Source: an uncultured Eubacteriales bacterium
GTDB lineage: Bacteria; Bacillota; Clostridia; Peptostreptococcales; Anaerovoracaceae
NCBI GenBank assembly: GCA_902797345.1
Contig: CADBSL010000078.1
Span: 1 to 7,343, forward strand
Length of the DNA stretch: 7,343 nt
Direction of reading: 5' to 3'
The translations under genes were made by a program, and so were the position numbers. Positions 1 to 6,011 of this stretch are shown here, piece after piece (the first letter of the stretch is position 1; every line of letters begins with the position of its first letter). Under the pieces are notes generated by a model. The model made no database searches, had not been told where the DNA came from, and saw only the letters and a list, made by a program, of their open reading frames with translations.

Positions 1-306
1 CTTCACTGCTTTATAAGCCTTGTCGGCTTTAGCGATCAGCTCATCCACCTTTTCCGGTGTGAGGGCCGTGAAATCATCCACCAGGCCTCTGGAATAGGCC
101 GGATTCGGCTTGCCGATCTGATCCTTTAATGCTTTTAATTCACCCATATAAATATCGTGGAGCCGTTCCAGCTTGGGCTGACATCTTCCGATGGAAGAAT
201 AGCTCCGAAGCCAAATGGTCACGTCGAATCCTTTGAATGCGGACTGATAAGCGATCTGACTGCCTAAAACGCCGCCGCCTGCAACTACGATTTTCTTAAA
301 ACTCAT
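1..306 (-). CDS. 3-hydroxyacyl-CoA dehydrogenase, N-terminal part (cut by window edge)
   Basis: This is the first 102 codons of a dehydrogenase of the 3-hydroxyacyl-CoA / 3-hydroxybutyryl-CoA dehydrogenase family, which interconverts 3-hydroxyacyl-CoA and 3-ketoacyl-CoA in the cytoplasm with a nicotinamide cofactor. The protein opens with MSFKKIVVAGGGVLGSQIA, a Rossmann beta-alpha-beta start with the GxGxxG dinucleotide loop at residues 10-15. After the second strand the sequence is WLRS (residues 32-35), where NAD-specific relatives usually have an acidic residue, so NADP use is possible (inference). The C-terminal catalytic domain lies outside the window. The start at 306 gives the usual family N-terminus; an in-frame ATG at 324-322 would add six residues (MGSGKS). 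The gene follows the polymerase/YolD operon in the same direction after an 80-base gap but has its own promoter. Its codon use is somewhat more AT-rich than that of its neighbours. The family is clear; the exact substrate is not. Confidence 0.85.
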   Translation of the reverse strand, partial: MSFKKIVVAGGGVLGSQIAYQSAFKGFDVTIWLRSYSSIGRCQPKLERLHDIYMGELKALKDQIGKPNPAYSRGLVDDFTALTPEKVDELIAKADKAYKAVK

Positions 307-346
307 ACTCTTTCCCGAACCCATTTTGTAGTGGGTCCATTCTCCT
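296..346 (-). promoter_or_regulatory. Structured leader with displaced ribosome-binding site
   Basis: On the minus strand the best Shine-Dalgarno sequence, AGGAGA (346-341), lies 34 bases before the dehydrogenase ATG at 306, too far for normal initiation. Between them the RNA can form a 7-pair hairpin, GGACCCA (338-332) with UGGGUUC (323-317), including one G-U pair and an 8-base loop. Folding it would bring the Shine-Dalgarno nearer to the start. A 14-codon frame (340 to 296) begins one base after the GGAG and ends past the dehydrogenase ATG. An in-frame ATG at 324 is a further candidate start. Near the ATG at 306 only a weak GGGAAAGAG is present. Confidence 0.4.
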
Positions 347-365
347 CTCTTTCTTTATGGTGTAT

Positions 366-394
366 ATTATGCCACAAAAAGACTTATTACTCAA
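366..394 (-). promoter_or_regulatory. Sigma-A type promoter of the hydroxyacyl-CoA dehydrogenase gene
   Basis: Reading the minus strand, a -35 TTGAGT (394-389) is followed by a 17-base spacer and an extended -10 TGG-CATAAT (hexamer at 371-366). The -35 overlaps the stop codon of the YolD-like gene, so the dehydrogenase can be transcribed independently of the SOS operon. No convincing terminator separates the two, so read-through is also possible. Confidence 0.6.
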
Positions 395-839
395 TACTGT
401 TTTCGGAGAGTTCAAGCCCCACCAGATCCGCCAGAGGCACCTCTGCCCCCTCTTCAAATACCAGAAGACGGTTCAAGGCGTCCACTCTTTTGACTCTTCC
501 TGCAGTGGTTTGGAAGGAACCCCCGTCCTTGAAGGGGTCCCGGACGAAATAGATCGCTTCCGCTTCCGGACGGTTCTCTCCCGATTCCTGCCGGCGCAGG
601 ATCTCCTCCGCCAGCAACTGCAGCTTGTCCTCCATCGAAGCCCGGTCATCCTCGTACAGGTCCTGCCAGCTTTTCGTTTGGCGGGCGGTCTCTTCGATGG
701 CATCCCCGTATCCCGTCAACGCTGCGAAGGGAGCAAACTGTGCAGCCCGGTCCCGCCGGCTCATCCGCTTTCTCGTAGATGAAACGTGATGCGGCAGATC
801 GATGATATCCGCATATGGATTGTTGTTTTCGCCGCTCAT
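387..839 (-). CDS. YolD-like family protein
   Basis: This is a 150-residue soluble protein of the YolD-like family (the group that includes B. subtilis YolD and YqjX). The family signature is MSRRDRAAQFAPFAALTGY at residues 26-44, followed by a charged helix (about 47-90) and a C-terminal part rich in short beta strands that ends in acidic residues. Its biochemical role is not established. The family recurs beside UvrX/UmuC-type polymerases in Firmicutes and has been proposed to replace UmuD as the polymerase partner. Its ATG overlaps the polymerase stop codon (ATGA, 839-836), and a good GGAGGT ribosome-binding site (853-848) lies eight bases upstream, inside the polymerase gene, so the two are co-transcribed and translationally coupled. 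Regulation should follow the LexA-boxed promoter upstream of the polymerase. No frameshift or truncation is seen. Confidence 0.9.
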   Translation of the reverse strand: MSGENNNPYADIIDLPHHVSSTRKRMSRRDRAAQFAPFAALTGYGDAIEETARQTKSWQDLYEDDRASMEDKLQLLAEEILRRQESGENRPEAEAIYFVRDPFKDGGSFQTTAGRVKRVDALNRLLVFEEGAEVPLADLVGLELSENSIE

Positions 840-2377
840 GCTTTGTGACCTCCGATCTGACGGTTCCGTTCCAGGGCCGTGGCTCCTTCCATCAGGTCCA
901 TCCCCTTGAACACCGCATTCTTACCAAACTGCTTTTTGATCTGTATCAGGGCCTTCTGCATATTCTTTTCCTGCTCCAGCCGTTTCTCTTCCACTTCCTG
1001 TTCCGCTTTCTGGGCTTCCGGGTCTGTGAACATATCCAGCTGCTGGGGTTCGGCCGGAACGGCCGCCTCCCCTTCCGGCACCACCCGGCAGGCGGCGATG
1101 GTGACCCGGCGGACCAGAAGATCCGGATCCACGATCCTTTCATAAAGCTGCATCACTGCTTCCACCAGCATCCGGGTGGAGGCAGTCTTCCGGGACAGAT
1201 TCGCCGTTCCGTGGGCGTGTTTCGGCACCGGCCGTCCATAGTAGTCGGTGGTCACCTCACCTTTATAACGGTTCCGCCGACCCTCATCCTCCAGATTGGT
1301 CCGGTCGTAATTGATGGTCAGCACCATCTGGTCCGTCACCAGCCCCTTATCCACCAACTCCAGACTCATATTCTCCGTCATCTCCCGGACGATGAGTTTG
1401 GCATGATCGAAATCGTAGGGCTCCATCAATACCTGCCCGGCGCTGAGGCTGTTGTTCTCCGGCCGGTAGGCTTTGATGTCGCTGATCCGGCAGGGCTCCC
1501 ACCCCCAGGCGTGGTCGATCAGAAGCTCCGCGTTGATGCCGAAGAGCTTGTACAATAATCCTTCGTTGTAGTATTCCATCGGACCGCCCAGGGAACAACG
1601 GGCCACGTCACCCATGGTGTACATGCCGTGGGCCTCCAGTTTCCGGGCATACCCTTTTCCGATCCGCCAGAAATCCGTCAGAGGCCGGTGAGTCCAGAGT
1701 TTCTCCCGGTACAGCCTCTCATCCAGAAAGGCGATCCGCACCCCGTCCACATCCGGGTCCCGGTGCTTGGCTTCGATGTCCATGGCGATCTTCGCCAGAT
1801 ACATATTCGTCCCGATCCCGGCAGTGGCCGTGATCCCGGTGGTCTTCAAAACGTCTCTTATCATCGTCATAGCGAAGTCATGGGCCGACAGCCCATAGGT
1901 CTCCAGATAATCCGTGGCGTCGATGAAGACCTCGTCGATGGAATAAACGTGGATGTCCTCCGCCGACACATACTTCAGGTAGATATCATAGATCCGTGTG
2001 CTGTACTTCATGTAATAAGCCATCCGGGGGCGGGCCACGATATAGTCCAGAGCCAGAGTCGGGTCGGTCTGAATCTCTTCGTCCAGCCAGGAACCGCCCT
2101 GAAGACTCCCCTCAGGAGAATTCCGCCGGCGTTCTTCATTGACTTCCTTCACCCGCTGCACCACTTCAAAAAGACGGGCCCGACCGGAGATCCCGTAAGC
2201 CTTCAGAGACGGCGACACCGCCAGACAGATGGTCTTTTCCGTCCGGGAGGCGTCCGCCACCACCAGGTTCGTCTTCAGGGGATCCAGCTTCCGTTCCACA
2301 CACTCCACCGAGGCGTAGAAGGACTTCAGGTCGATGGCGATGTATATTCGATTGTCGGTTCTCTTTTCCTCTCCCAT
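836..2377 (-). CDS. Y-family translesion DNA polymerase (UvrX/UmuC-like)
   Basis: This error-prone lesion-bypass DNA polymerase copies damaged template during the SOS response. Numbering from the outer ATG at 2392: the palm motif IAIDLKSFYASVE contains catalytic D21 and the likely steric gate Y26; the second catalytic motif YSIDEVFID supplies D153 and E154; a helix-hairpin-helix region lies at about 236-265; the little-finger domain spans about 310-435. A perfect-looking beta-clamp-binding peptide, QLDMF, is at 451-455, followed by a charged helix (about 460-485) and a conserved-looking tail RNRQIGGHKA. Length (513-518 residues) is somewhat above E. coli UmuC or DinB, owing to the tail and an insertion at about 90-110. 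Two ATGs compete: the one at 2377 has GGGAG eight bases upstream, while the one at 2392 (five residues longer) has only a weak GAG, so I prefer 2377. It is first in an operon with the YolD-like gene. All catalytic residues are present. Confidence 0.93.
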   Translation of the reverse strand: MGEEKRTDNRIYIAIDLKSFYASVECVERKLDPLKTNLVVADASRTEKTICLAVSPSLKAYGISGRARLFEVVQRVKEVNEERRRNSPEGSLQGGSWLDEEIQTDPTLALDYIVARPRMAYYMKYSTRIYDIYLKYVSAEDIHVYSIDEVFIDATDYLETYGLSAHDFAMTMIRDVLKTTGITATAGIGTNMYLAKIAMDIEAKHRDPDVDGVRIAFLDERLYREKLWTHRPLTDFWRIGKGYARKLEAHGMYTMGDVARCSLGGPMEYYNEGLLYKLFGINAELLIDHAWGWEPCRISDIKAYRPENNSLSAGQVLMEPYDFDHAKLIVREMTENMSLELVDKGLVTDQMVLTINYDRTNLEDEGRRNRYKGEVTTDYYGRPVPKHAHGTANLSRKTASTRMLVEAVMQLYERIVDPDLLVRRVTIAACRVVPEGEAAVPAEPQQLDMFTDPEAQKAEQEVEEKRLEQEKNMQKALIQIKKQFGKNAVFKGMDLMEGATALERNRQIGGHKA

Positions 2378-2385
2378 TCTCCAAT

Positions 2386-2390
2386 CTCCC
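2386..2390 (-). promoter_or_regulatory. Ribosome-binding site deciding the polymerase start
   Basis: The minus-strand GGGAG here is eight bases before the ATG at 2377-2375 and overlaps the alternative ATG at 2392-2390. This spacing supports the inner start. Confidence 0.5.
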
Positions 2391-2407
2391 ATCTTAGATC
2401 TCGATTT

Positions 2408-2421
2408 AGAACATTTGTTTG
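2408..2421 (-). promoter_or_regulatory. LexA (DinR) operator of the polymerase/YolD operon
   Basis: The minus strand reads CAAACAAATGTTCT. Compared with the B. subtilis-type LexA consensus CGAACRNRYGTTYC, only positions 2 and 14 differ. It sits just downstream of the predicted -10, covering the expected transcription start, where a bound repressor would block initiation. Its position in front of a Y-family polymerase fits a standard SOS target. LexA itself is not encoded in the window. Confidence 0.75.
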
Positions 2422-2425
2422 TATC

Positions 2426-2454
2426 ATTCTACCACAGGGAGAATGGCGGAGCAA
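2426..2454 (-). promoter_or_regulatory. Promoter of the polymerase/YolD operon
   Basis: On the minus strand a -35 TTGCTC (2454-2449), a 17-base spacer and an extended -10 TGG-TAGAAT (hexamer at 2431-2426) form a good sigma-A type promoter. Transcription would begin near 2419-2421, inside the LexA box. The -35 is back to back with that of the rightward promoter. Confidence 0.65.
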
Positions 2455-2462
2455 GAATGAAA

Positions 2463-2491
2463 TTGACAGGTTTTATACGATGGTATATAGT
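2463..2491 (+). promoter_or_regulatory. Promoter of the four-gene export operon
   Basis: A consensus -35 TTGACA (2463-2468) is followed by exactly 17 bases and a -10 TATAGT (2486-2491), five of six matching TATAAT. It lies about 50 bases before the first ATG and is the strongest promoter in the window by eye. The leader that follows shows no riboswitch-like or attenuator-like structure. Confidence 0.8.
2474..2487. promoter_or_regulatory. Palindrome over the export promoter, possible operator
   Basis: TATAC-GATG-GTATA is a perfect 5-bp inverted repeat with a 4-base centre, placed in the spacer and reaching into the -10 hexamer. A repressor bound here would block RNA polymerase. Arms this short can occur by chance in AT-rich DNA, and no candidate regulator is encoded nearby. 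Confidence 0.3.
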
Positions 2492-2540
2492 ACACTAAAG
2501 AGGGGATATTCTATTTTTATAAATCACGAAAGGGGAAACC

Positions 2541-3689
2541 ATGGAATTAAAAAACAAGTTCATATCGCTGCGGGACCGGTTCCTGCAGCTGGATAAAAAG
2601 AAGAAAATCGCCGGGATCGCAGCACTGGCGGCAGTTGTATTTCTGTTGGCTGCTCTGCTGCTGTTCCACAGTCCCGGAGGCAGCGACGCCGAAGATGCAG
2701 TCTATGTCCAGAAAGTGTCGGATCTGACAGCCAACAGCATCCTAGCGGAACGGTACTCCGGCGTGGTGGAGTCCCAGCGCAGCGTGGACTTCAAGAAAGA
2801 TCCCGAAAGGACCATCGAGACCGTCTTCGTTTCTGCCGGACAGGAAGTAGAAAAGGACACACCTCTCTTCCAGTACGACGTGAAGGAAGCCCAGAACAGC
2901 ATCGCCTCCATCAAACTGGAGATCGAAGGGCTGAACAACGAGATCTCTGTCCTAAAGGCGGACGCCGGCGATACCCAGACCAAACTCCAGATCTCCCAGA
3001 AGGAGCTGGAGATCAATCAGAAAAAAGCTGAAATGGATAAATGCCAGAAACAGATCGACCAGTCGGTGGTGAAGTCTACCCTGGCGGGCGTGGTGAAGAC
3101 CGTCAATGAGGCCCCCGGAACCGATAATACCGGCAGTGAACAGCCAGTGGTCTCCATCACAGAGACCGGTCAGTTCCGGATCAAAGGAAAGATCAGCGAA
3201 CAATCCATCGCGTCCCTCTCCTCCGGCCAGCCGGTGATCGTCCGGTCCCGTATCAACGAAGACCAAACCTGGACCGGTTCCATCAGCACGATCGAGACCG
3301 AACCGGTGTCCCAGGATCCGAACCAGCAGATGATGGATGAAGGCAGCGGCGAACGGGCCTCCTCCTATCCTTTCTATGTGTCCCTGGAAGACACGGAAGG
3401 GTTAATGTTGGGCCAGCACGTATACATCGAACCGGACTACGGACAGACAGAGATCCGGGAAGGGATCTGGCTGGATGAAGGCTTCCTTTTAGAGGAGGAA
3501 GATGGTACCTTTGTTTGGGGTGAGAAACGGGGAAAACTGAAGAAGATCCGGGTGGAGACCGGCGAACGGGACGAAGAAGGATTCATCGTCCAGATCACCT
3601 CGGGCCTCTCGGAGGAAGATTATATCACCTGGCCGGACGATACCCTGAAGGAAGGGATGAAGGTACAGATACCCGGGGAGGATGAGTGA
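2541..3689 (+). CDS. HlyD/MacA-type efflux adaptor protein (adaptor 1)
   Basis: This 382-residue membrane-anchored adaptor (membrane fusion protein family, like MacA and B. subtilis YknX) should sit outside the membrane on an ABC permease. A short basic N-terminus is followed by one membrane-spanning segment at about 24-42, with no lipobox. Next come the first lipoyl half (about 83-113), a helical coiled-coil hairpin (about 114-175, rich in E, K, Q and I/L), the second lipoyl half (about 176-208), a beta-barrel (about 211-300) and a membrane-proximal domain to the end. Size and order match MacA-like proteins. The ATG has an AAAGGGG ribosome-binding site (2529-2535) five bases away. It is first in the operon, and its stop codon overlaps the outer of two candidate starts of the ATPase gene. 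The substrate is unknown. Confidence 0.9.
   Translation: MELKNKFISLRDRFLQLDKKKKIAGIAALAAVVFLLAALLLFHSPGGSDAEDAVYVQKVSDLTANSILAERYSGVVESQRSVDFKKDPERTIETVFVSAGQEVEKDTPLFQYDVKEAQNSIASIKLEIEGLNNEISVLKADAGDTQTKLQISQKELEINQKKAEMDKCQKQIDQSVVKSTLAGVVKTVNEAPGTDNTGSEQPVVSITETGQFRIKGKISEQSIASLSSGQPVIVRSRINEDQTWTGSISTIETEPVSQDPNQQMMDEGSGERASSYPFYVSLEDTEGLMLGQHVYIEPDYGQTEIREGIWLDEGFLLEEEDGTFVWGEKRGKLKKIRVETGERDEEGFIVQITSGLSEEDYITWPDDTLKEGMKVQIPGEDE
3675..3681 (+). promoter_or_regulatory. Ribosome-binding site deciding the ATPase start
   Basis: GGGGAGG lies directly against an ATG at 3682 but nine bases before the ATG at 3691. The second spacing is functional, so the ATPase most likely starts at 3691. Confidence 0.6.
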
Positions 3690-3690
3690 G

Positions 3691-4389
3691 ATGATGATCT
3701 TCATGAAAGGAATCTGTAAAAGCTACGGAGTGGAAGGAATGGAAGTCCCGGTGCTTTTCGACGTGGATCTGGAGATCCGGGAAGGCGAGTATATCGCCAT
3801 TATGGGTCCCAGCGGGTCCGGCAAATCCACTTTGATGAACATCCTTGGATGCCTGGACCGGTCCGACAGCGGCACCTATTTATTGGATGAAGAAGACGTT
3901 TCGGTCCTCTCGGAAAACCAGTTGTCAGAGCTTCGCCTGAAGAAGATCGGATTCGTGTTCCAGACCTTCCAGCTGCTGCCCCGGGAAACCGCCCTGGAGA
4001 ACGTGTGCCTTCCTCTGGTTTACGCAGGGGTGGACCGGGCAAAAAGAAAGGAACTTGCGGCGGAAGCCCTGAAGAATGTGGGCCTGGGAGACCGGCTGGA
4101 CTTTCTCCCCTCCCAGCTCAGCGGAGGCCAGAAACAAAGGGTCGCCATCGCCCGGGCCATGATCAACGGCCCGAAGATCCTGTTGGCGGACGAGCCTACC
4201 GGGGCCCTGGACCAAACCAGCGGGCGGCAGATCATGGACCTGTTCCGGCAGTTGAACCGGGAAGGCACCACCGTGATCATGATCACCCACGACCGAGACG
4301 TGGCCGACCATGCGGACCGGATCCTGAACATCGTGGATGGACGGCTCCGTGGAGGGCTTCTCAGCGAAAAGGCGGGTGAAGCCAAATGA
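3691..4389 (+). CDS. ABC transporter ATP-binding protein, MacB/LolD/YknY type
   Basis: This 232-residue cytoplasmic ATPase powers the permease encoded two genes downstream. All nucleotide-binding motifs are intact (numbering from 3691): Walker A GPSGSGKST at 39-47, Q-loop glutamine Q91, signature LSGGQKQR at 143-150, Walker B ILLADE at 163-168 with catalytic E168, and the switch histidine H200 in MITHD. LADEPTGALD and the short length place it in the MacB/LolD/FtsE-like branch, whose members drive mechanotransmission transporters. The ATPase is separate from the permease, as in YknY/YknZ, and not fused as in Gram-negative MacB. An in-frame ATG at 3682 would add three residues. The stop codon overlaps the start of the next gene (ATGA at 4386-4389), so translation is coupled. 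Family assignment is firm; substrate is not known. Confidence 0.95.
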   Translation: MMIFMKGICKSYGVEGMEVPVLFDVDLEIREGEYIAIMGPSGSGKSTLMNILGCLDRSDSGTYLLDEEDVSVLSENQLSELRLKKIGFVFQTFQLLPRETALENVCLPLVYAGVDRAKRKELAAEALKNVGLGDRLDFLPSQLSGGQKQRVAIARAMINGPKILLADEPTGALDQTSGRQIMDLFRQLNREGTTVIMITHDRDVADHADRILNIVDGRLRGGLLSEKAGEAK

Positions 4390-6011
4390 CAAAAAAGAGG
4401 AGAACATTCATCATTGTATTGGCGGTGCTGCTGCTGGTCGGCGGGGCCTTTGCCATCAAAGAGTTCCGTGCGGCGACTCTTCGGGTGGAGGTGTTTCCGG
4501 TAGCGATGCTGGACATGGTTACCATGGAAGATTCGCTCTCCATCGATGCCTCCATCAGCGATACGGACAGCCAGTCCATCTATCCGGACCCGGCACAGAC
4601 CATCGTGGAGGTCTATGTGACCCGGGGCCAGCAGGTCAAAGCCGGCGACCGGTTGATGGCATATGATATGACCAGCCAAAGTATCGCTCTCCAGTTGAAA
4701 CAGTTGGAGGTGGAATCCGCAAAGAAAAGCCTGCAGACGGCACGGGATGAACTGCAGACGCTGAAAGCCGGCGGCAGCCTGGGGGCTGCTTCGACGGATA
4801 TGATCCTGATAGGAAAGACCGGATCCTCAGCCGCCGCTTCTGCTCCGCCGGTGATGGAAGGCACGGAGGCAGCTCCTATATATGCTGCCCCGGCAGGAAC
4901 GAAAAACAAGGAAGCCTGGACCTCTCTGGATGGAAGCCGGTTTGAGGACTATTACAATAAACAGGACGCGGCTGCAGGAACAGAAACAACTCCCCGGAAA
5001 TACCTTGTCACAGAGGATGCCCTGATCTATGGCTCCTTCTTCAACGCCTTAGGGGACCGGGAGGATTGTTATGCCCTGATCGAGGTCCGGAGCGGGAATA
5101 CCGCCTCCGGCAAACTGATCTCCTCCTGGATGATCCACTCAGGGGAACTGACCTACCGGGATCCGGAAGATGCCTGGAGAGTAATGGATCACCAGCCGGC
5201 AGAAGAGGAACCGGAGGGATATGAATACCCGGACGATTACGAGGAAGATCCGGACTGGACAGACAGCGATCCGGGGGGCTCCCCCTATGACCGGGGCCGG
5301 GCCATCCGCGCCAAAGAGCAGGAGATCCGAAGTCTGGATCTGGACATGAGAAAAGCCATGCAGGAACTGAAGGCCATGCAGGACCAGGTGAAGGACGGTG
5401 TAGTCTATTCGAAAAAGGACGGCATCGTCACGATCGTGAATGACAAAGATGATCCTCCCAGAGACGGGTCCCCCTTCCTGAAGGTCTCCGCCGGCAGCGG
5501 GATCTCCATGAAGGGCTATGTGTCGGAACTGATGCTGGACCGGGTAAAGGTGGGCTCCCCCATCATGGCGATGGATATGGAAAACGGCAATATGTATGAA
5601 GGAAAAGTCACTTCCCTGGACGACTACCCCTCTTCCGATGAGACCATGTACTACGGAGGGAATCCCAACAGTTCCTATTACGGATTCATGGCCTATTTTG
5701 AAGATGCGGCGGATGTACGGCCGGACGCCTGGCTCCAGTTGAGCCTGGAAGGGACCGGCGAGTCCACGGAAGGAGCCATCTGCCTGCCGAAGGCCTACAT
5801 CCGCACAGAGGGTCAGAAAAACTATGTGATGAAGGAAGAAAAGGGGGTCCTGGTCCGCCAGACGATCCGCTGCGGAAAGACCTATTACGGAGAATACACT
5901 CAAGTGCTGGAAGGCCTCTCCTACGAGGACTTCATCTCCTTCCCTTATGGGGACGGGGCGAAAACCGGCACCCGCACGAAAGAGACCGATGAAATGGAGG
6001 GATTAGGATGA
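4386..6011 (+). CDS. Second HlyD-like efflux adaptor with large hairpin insertion (adaptor 2)
   Basis: This is a 541-residue membrane-anchored adaptor, about 150 residues longer than typical MacA proteins and than adaptor 1. A basic N-terminus and membrane anchor (about 7-24) lead to a first lipoyl half (about 62-95) and a first coiled-coil helix (about 96-128). A segment of about 175 residues follows (129-303): low-complexity Ser/Ala/Pro, then a compact-looking region (about 180-268, with LIYGSFFNAL and YALIEVRSG), then a very acidic Tyr/Pro/Asp/Glu linker (about 272-297). The return helix (about 304-337), second lipoyl half (about 338-370), beta-barrel (about 372-457) and membrane-proximal domain complete the adaptor fold. 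I do not recognise the inserted domain. The gene overlaps both neighbours by ATGA, has only a weak ribosome-binding site, and must be translated by coupling. The C-terminus is clearly HlyD-like; the hairpin tip is the unusual part. Confidence 0.85.
   Translation: MTKKRRTFIIVLAVLLLVGGAFAIKEFRAATLRVEVFPVAMLDMVTMEDSLSIDASISDTDSQSIYPDPAQTIVEVYVTRGQQVKAGDRLMAYDMTSQSIALQLKQLEVESAKKSLQTARDELQTLKAGGSLGAASTDMILIGKTGSSAAASAPPVMEGTEAAPIYAAPAGTKNKEAWTSLDGSRFEDYYNKQDAAAGTETTPRKYLVTEDALIYGSFFNALGDREDCYALIEVRSGNTASGKLISSWMIHSGELTYRDPEDAWRVMDHQPAEEEPEGYEYPDDYEEDPDWTDSDPGGSPYDRGRAIRAKEQEIRSLDLDMRKAMQELKAMQDQVKDGVVYSKKDGIVTIVNDKDDPPRDGSPFLKVSAGSGISMKGYVSELMLDRVKVGSPIMAMDMENGNMYEGKVTSLDDYPSSDETMYYGGNPNSSYYGFMAYFEDAADVRPDAWLQLSLEGTGESTEGAICLPKAYIRTEGQKNYVMKEEKGVLVRQTIRCGKTYYGEYTQVLEGLSYEDFISFPYGDGAKTGTRTKETDEMEGLG

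Noticed and set aside
366..420. Intrinsic terminator between the YolD-like gene and the dehydrogenase
   Set aside because: A short minus-strand CTTTTT follows the YolD stop, but I find no adequate GC-rich stem in front of it.
357..782. Open frame of 141 codons on the plus strand, opposite the YolD-like gene
   Set aside because: The minus-strand frame has the YolD signature, a good ribosome-binding site and an ATGA overlap; the plus-strand frame has none of these.
815..1558. Open frame of 247 codons on the plus strand, opposite the polymerase 3' half
   Set aside because: Composition (Phe, His, Leu, Pro rich) and position are those of an antisense shadow of a GC-rich gene; no family motif is visible.
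387..2392. Polymerase/YolD pair as part of a mobile element
   Set aside because: Such pairs do occur on integrative elements and prophages, but no integrase, attachment-site repeat, relaxase or composition shift is seen in the window.
1628..2596. Open frame of 322 codons on the plus strand, opposite the polymerase
   Set aside because: It lies antisense to a well-supported polymerase gene, has the His/Pro/Gly-rich composition of a shadow frame, shows no recognisable domain, and runs through the divergent promoter region into the first adaptor.
5139..5903. Open frame of 254 codons on the minus strand, opposite adaptor 2
   Set aside because: It is antisense to a gene whose domains and overlaps with neighbours are convincing, and it carries no ribosome-binding site or motif that I can support.
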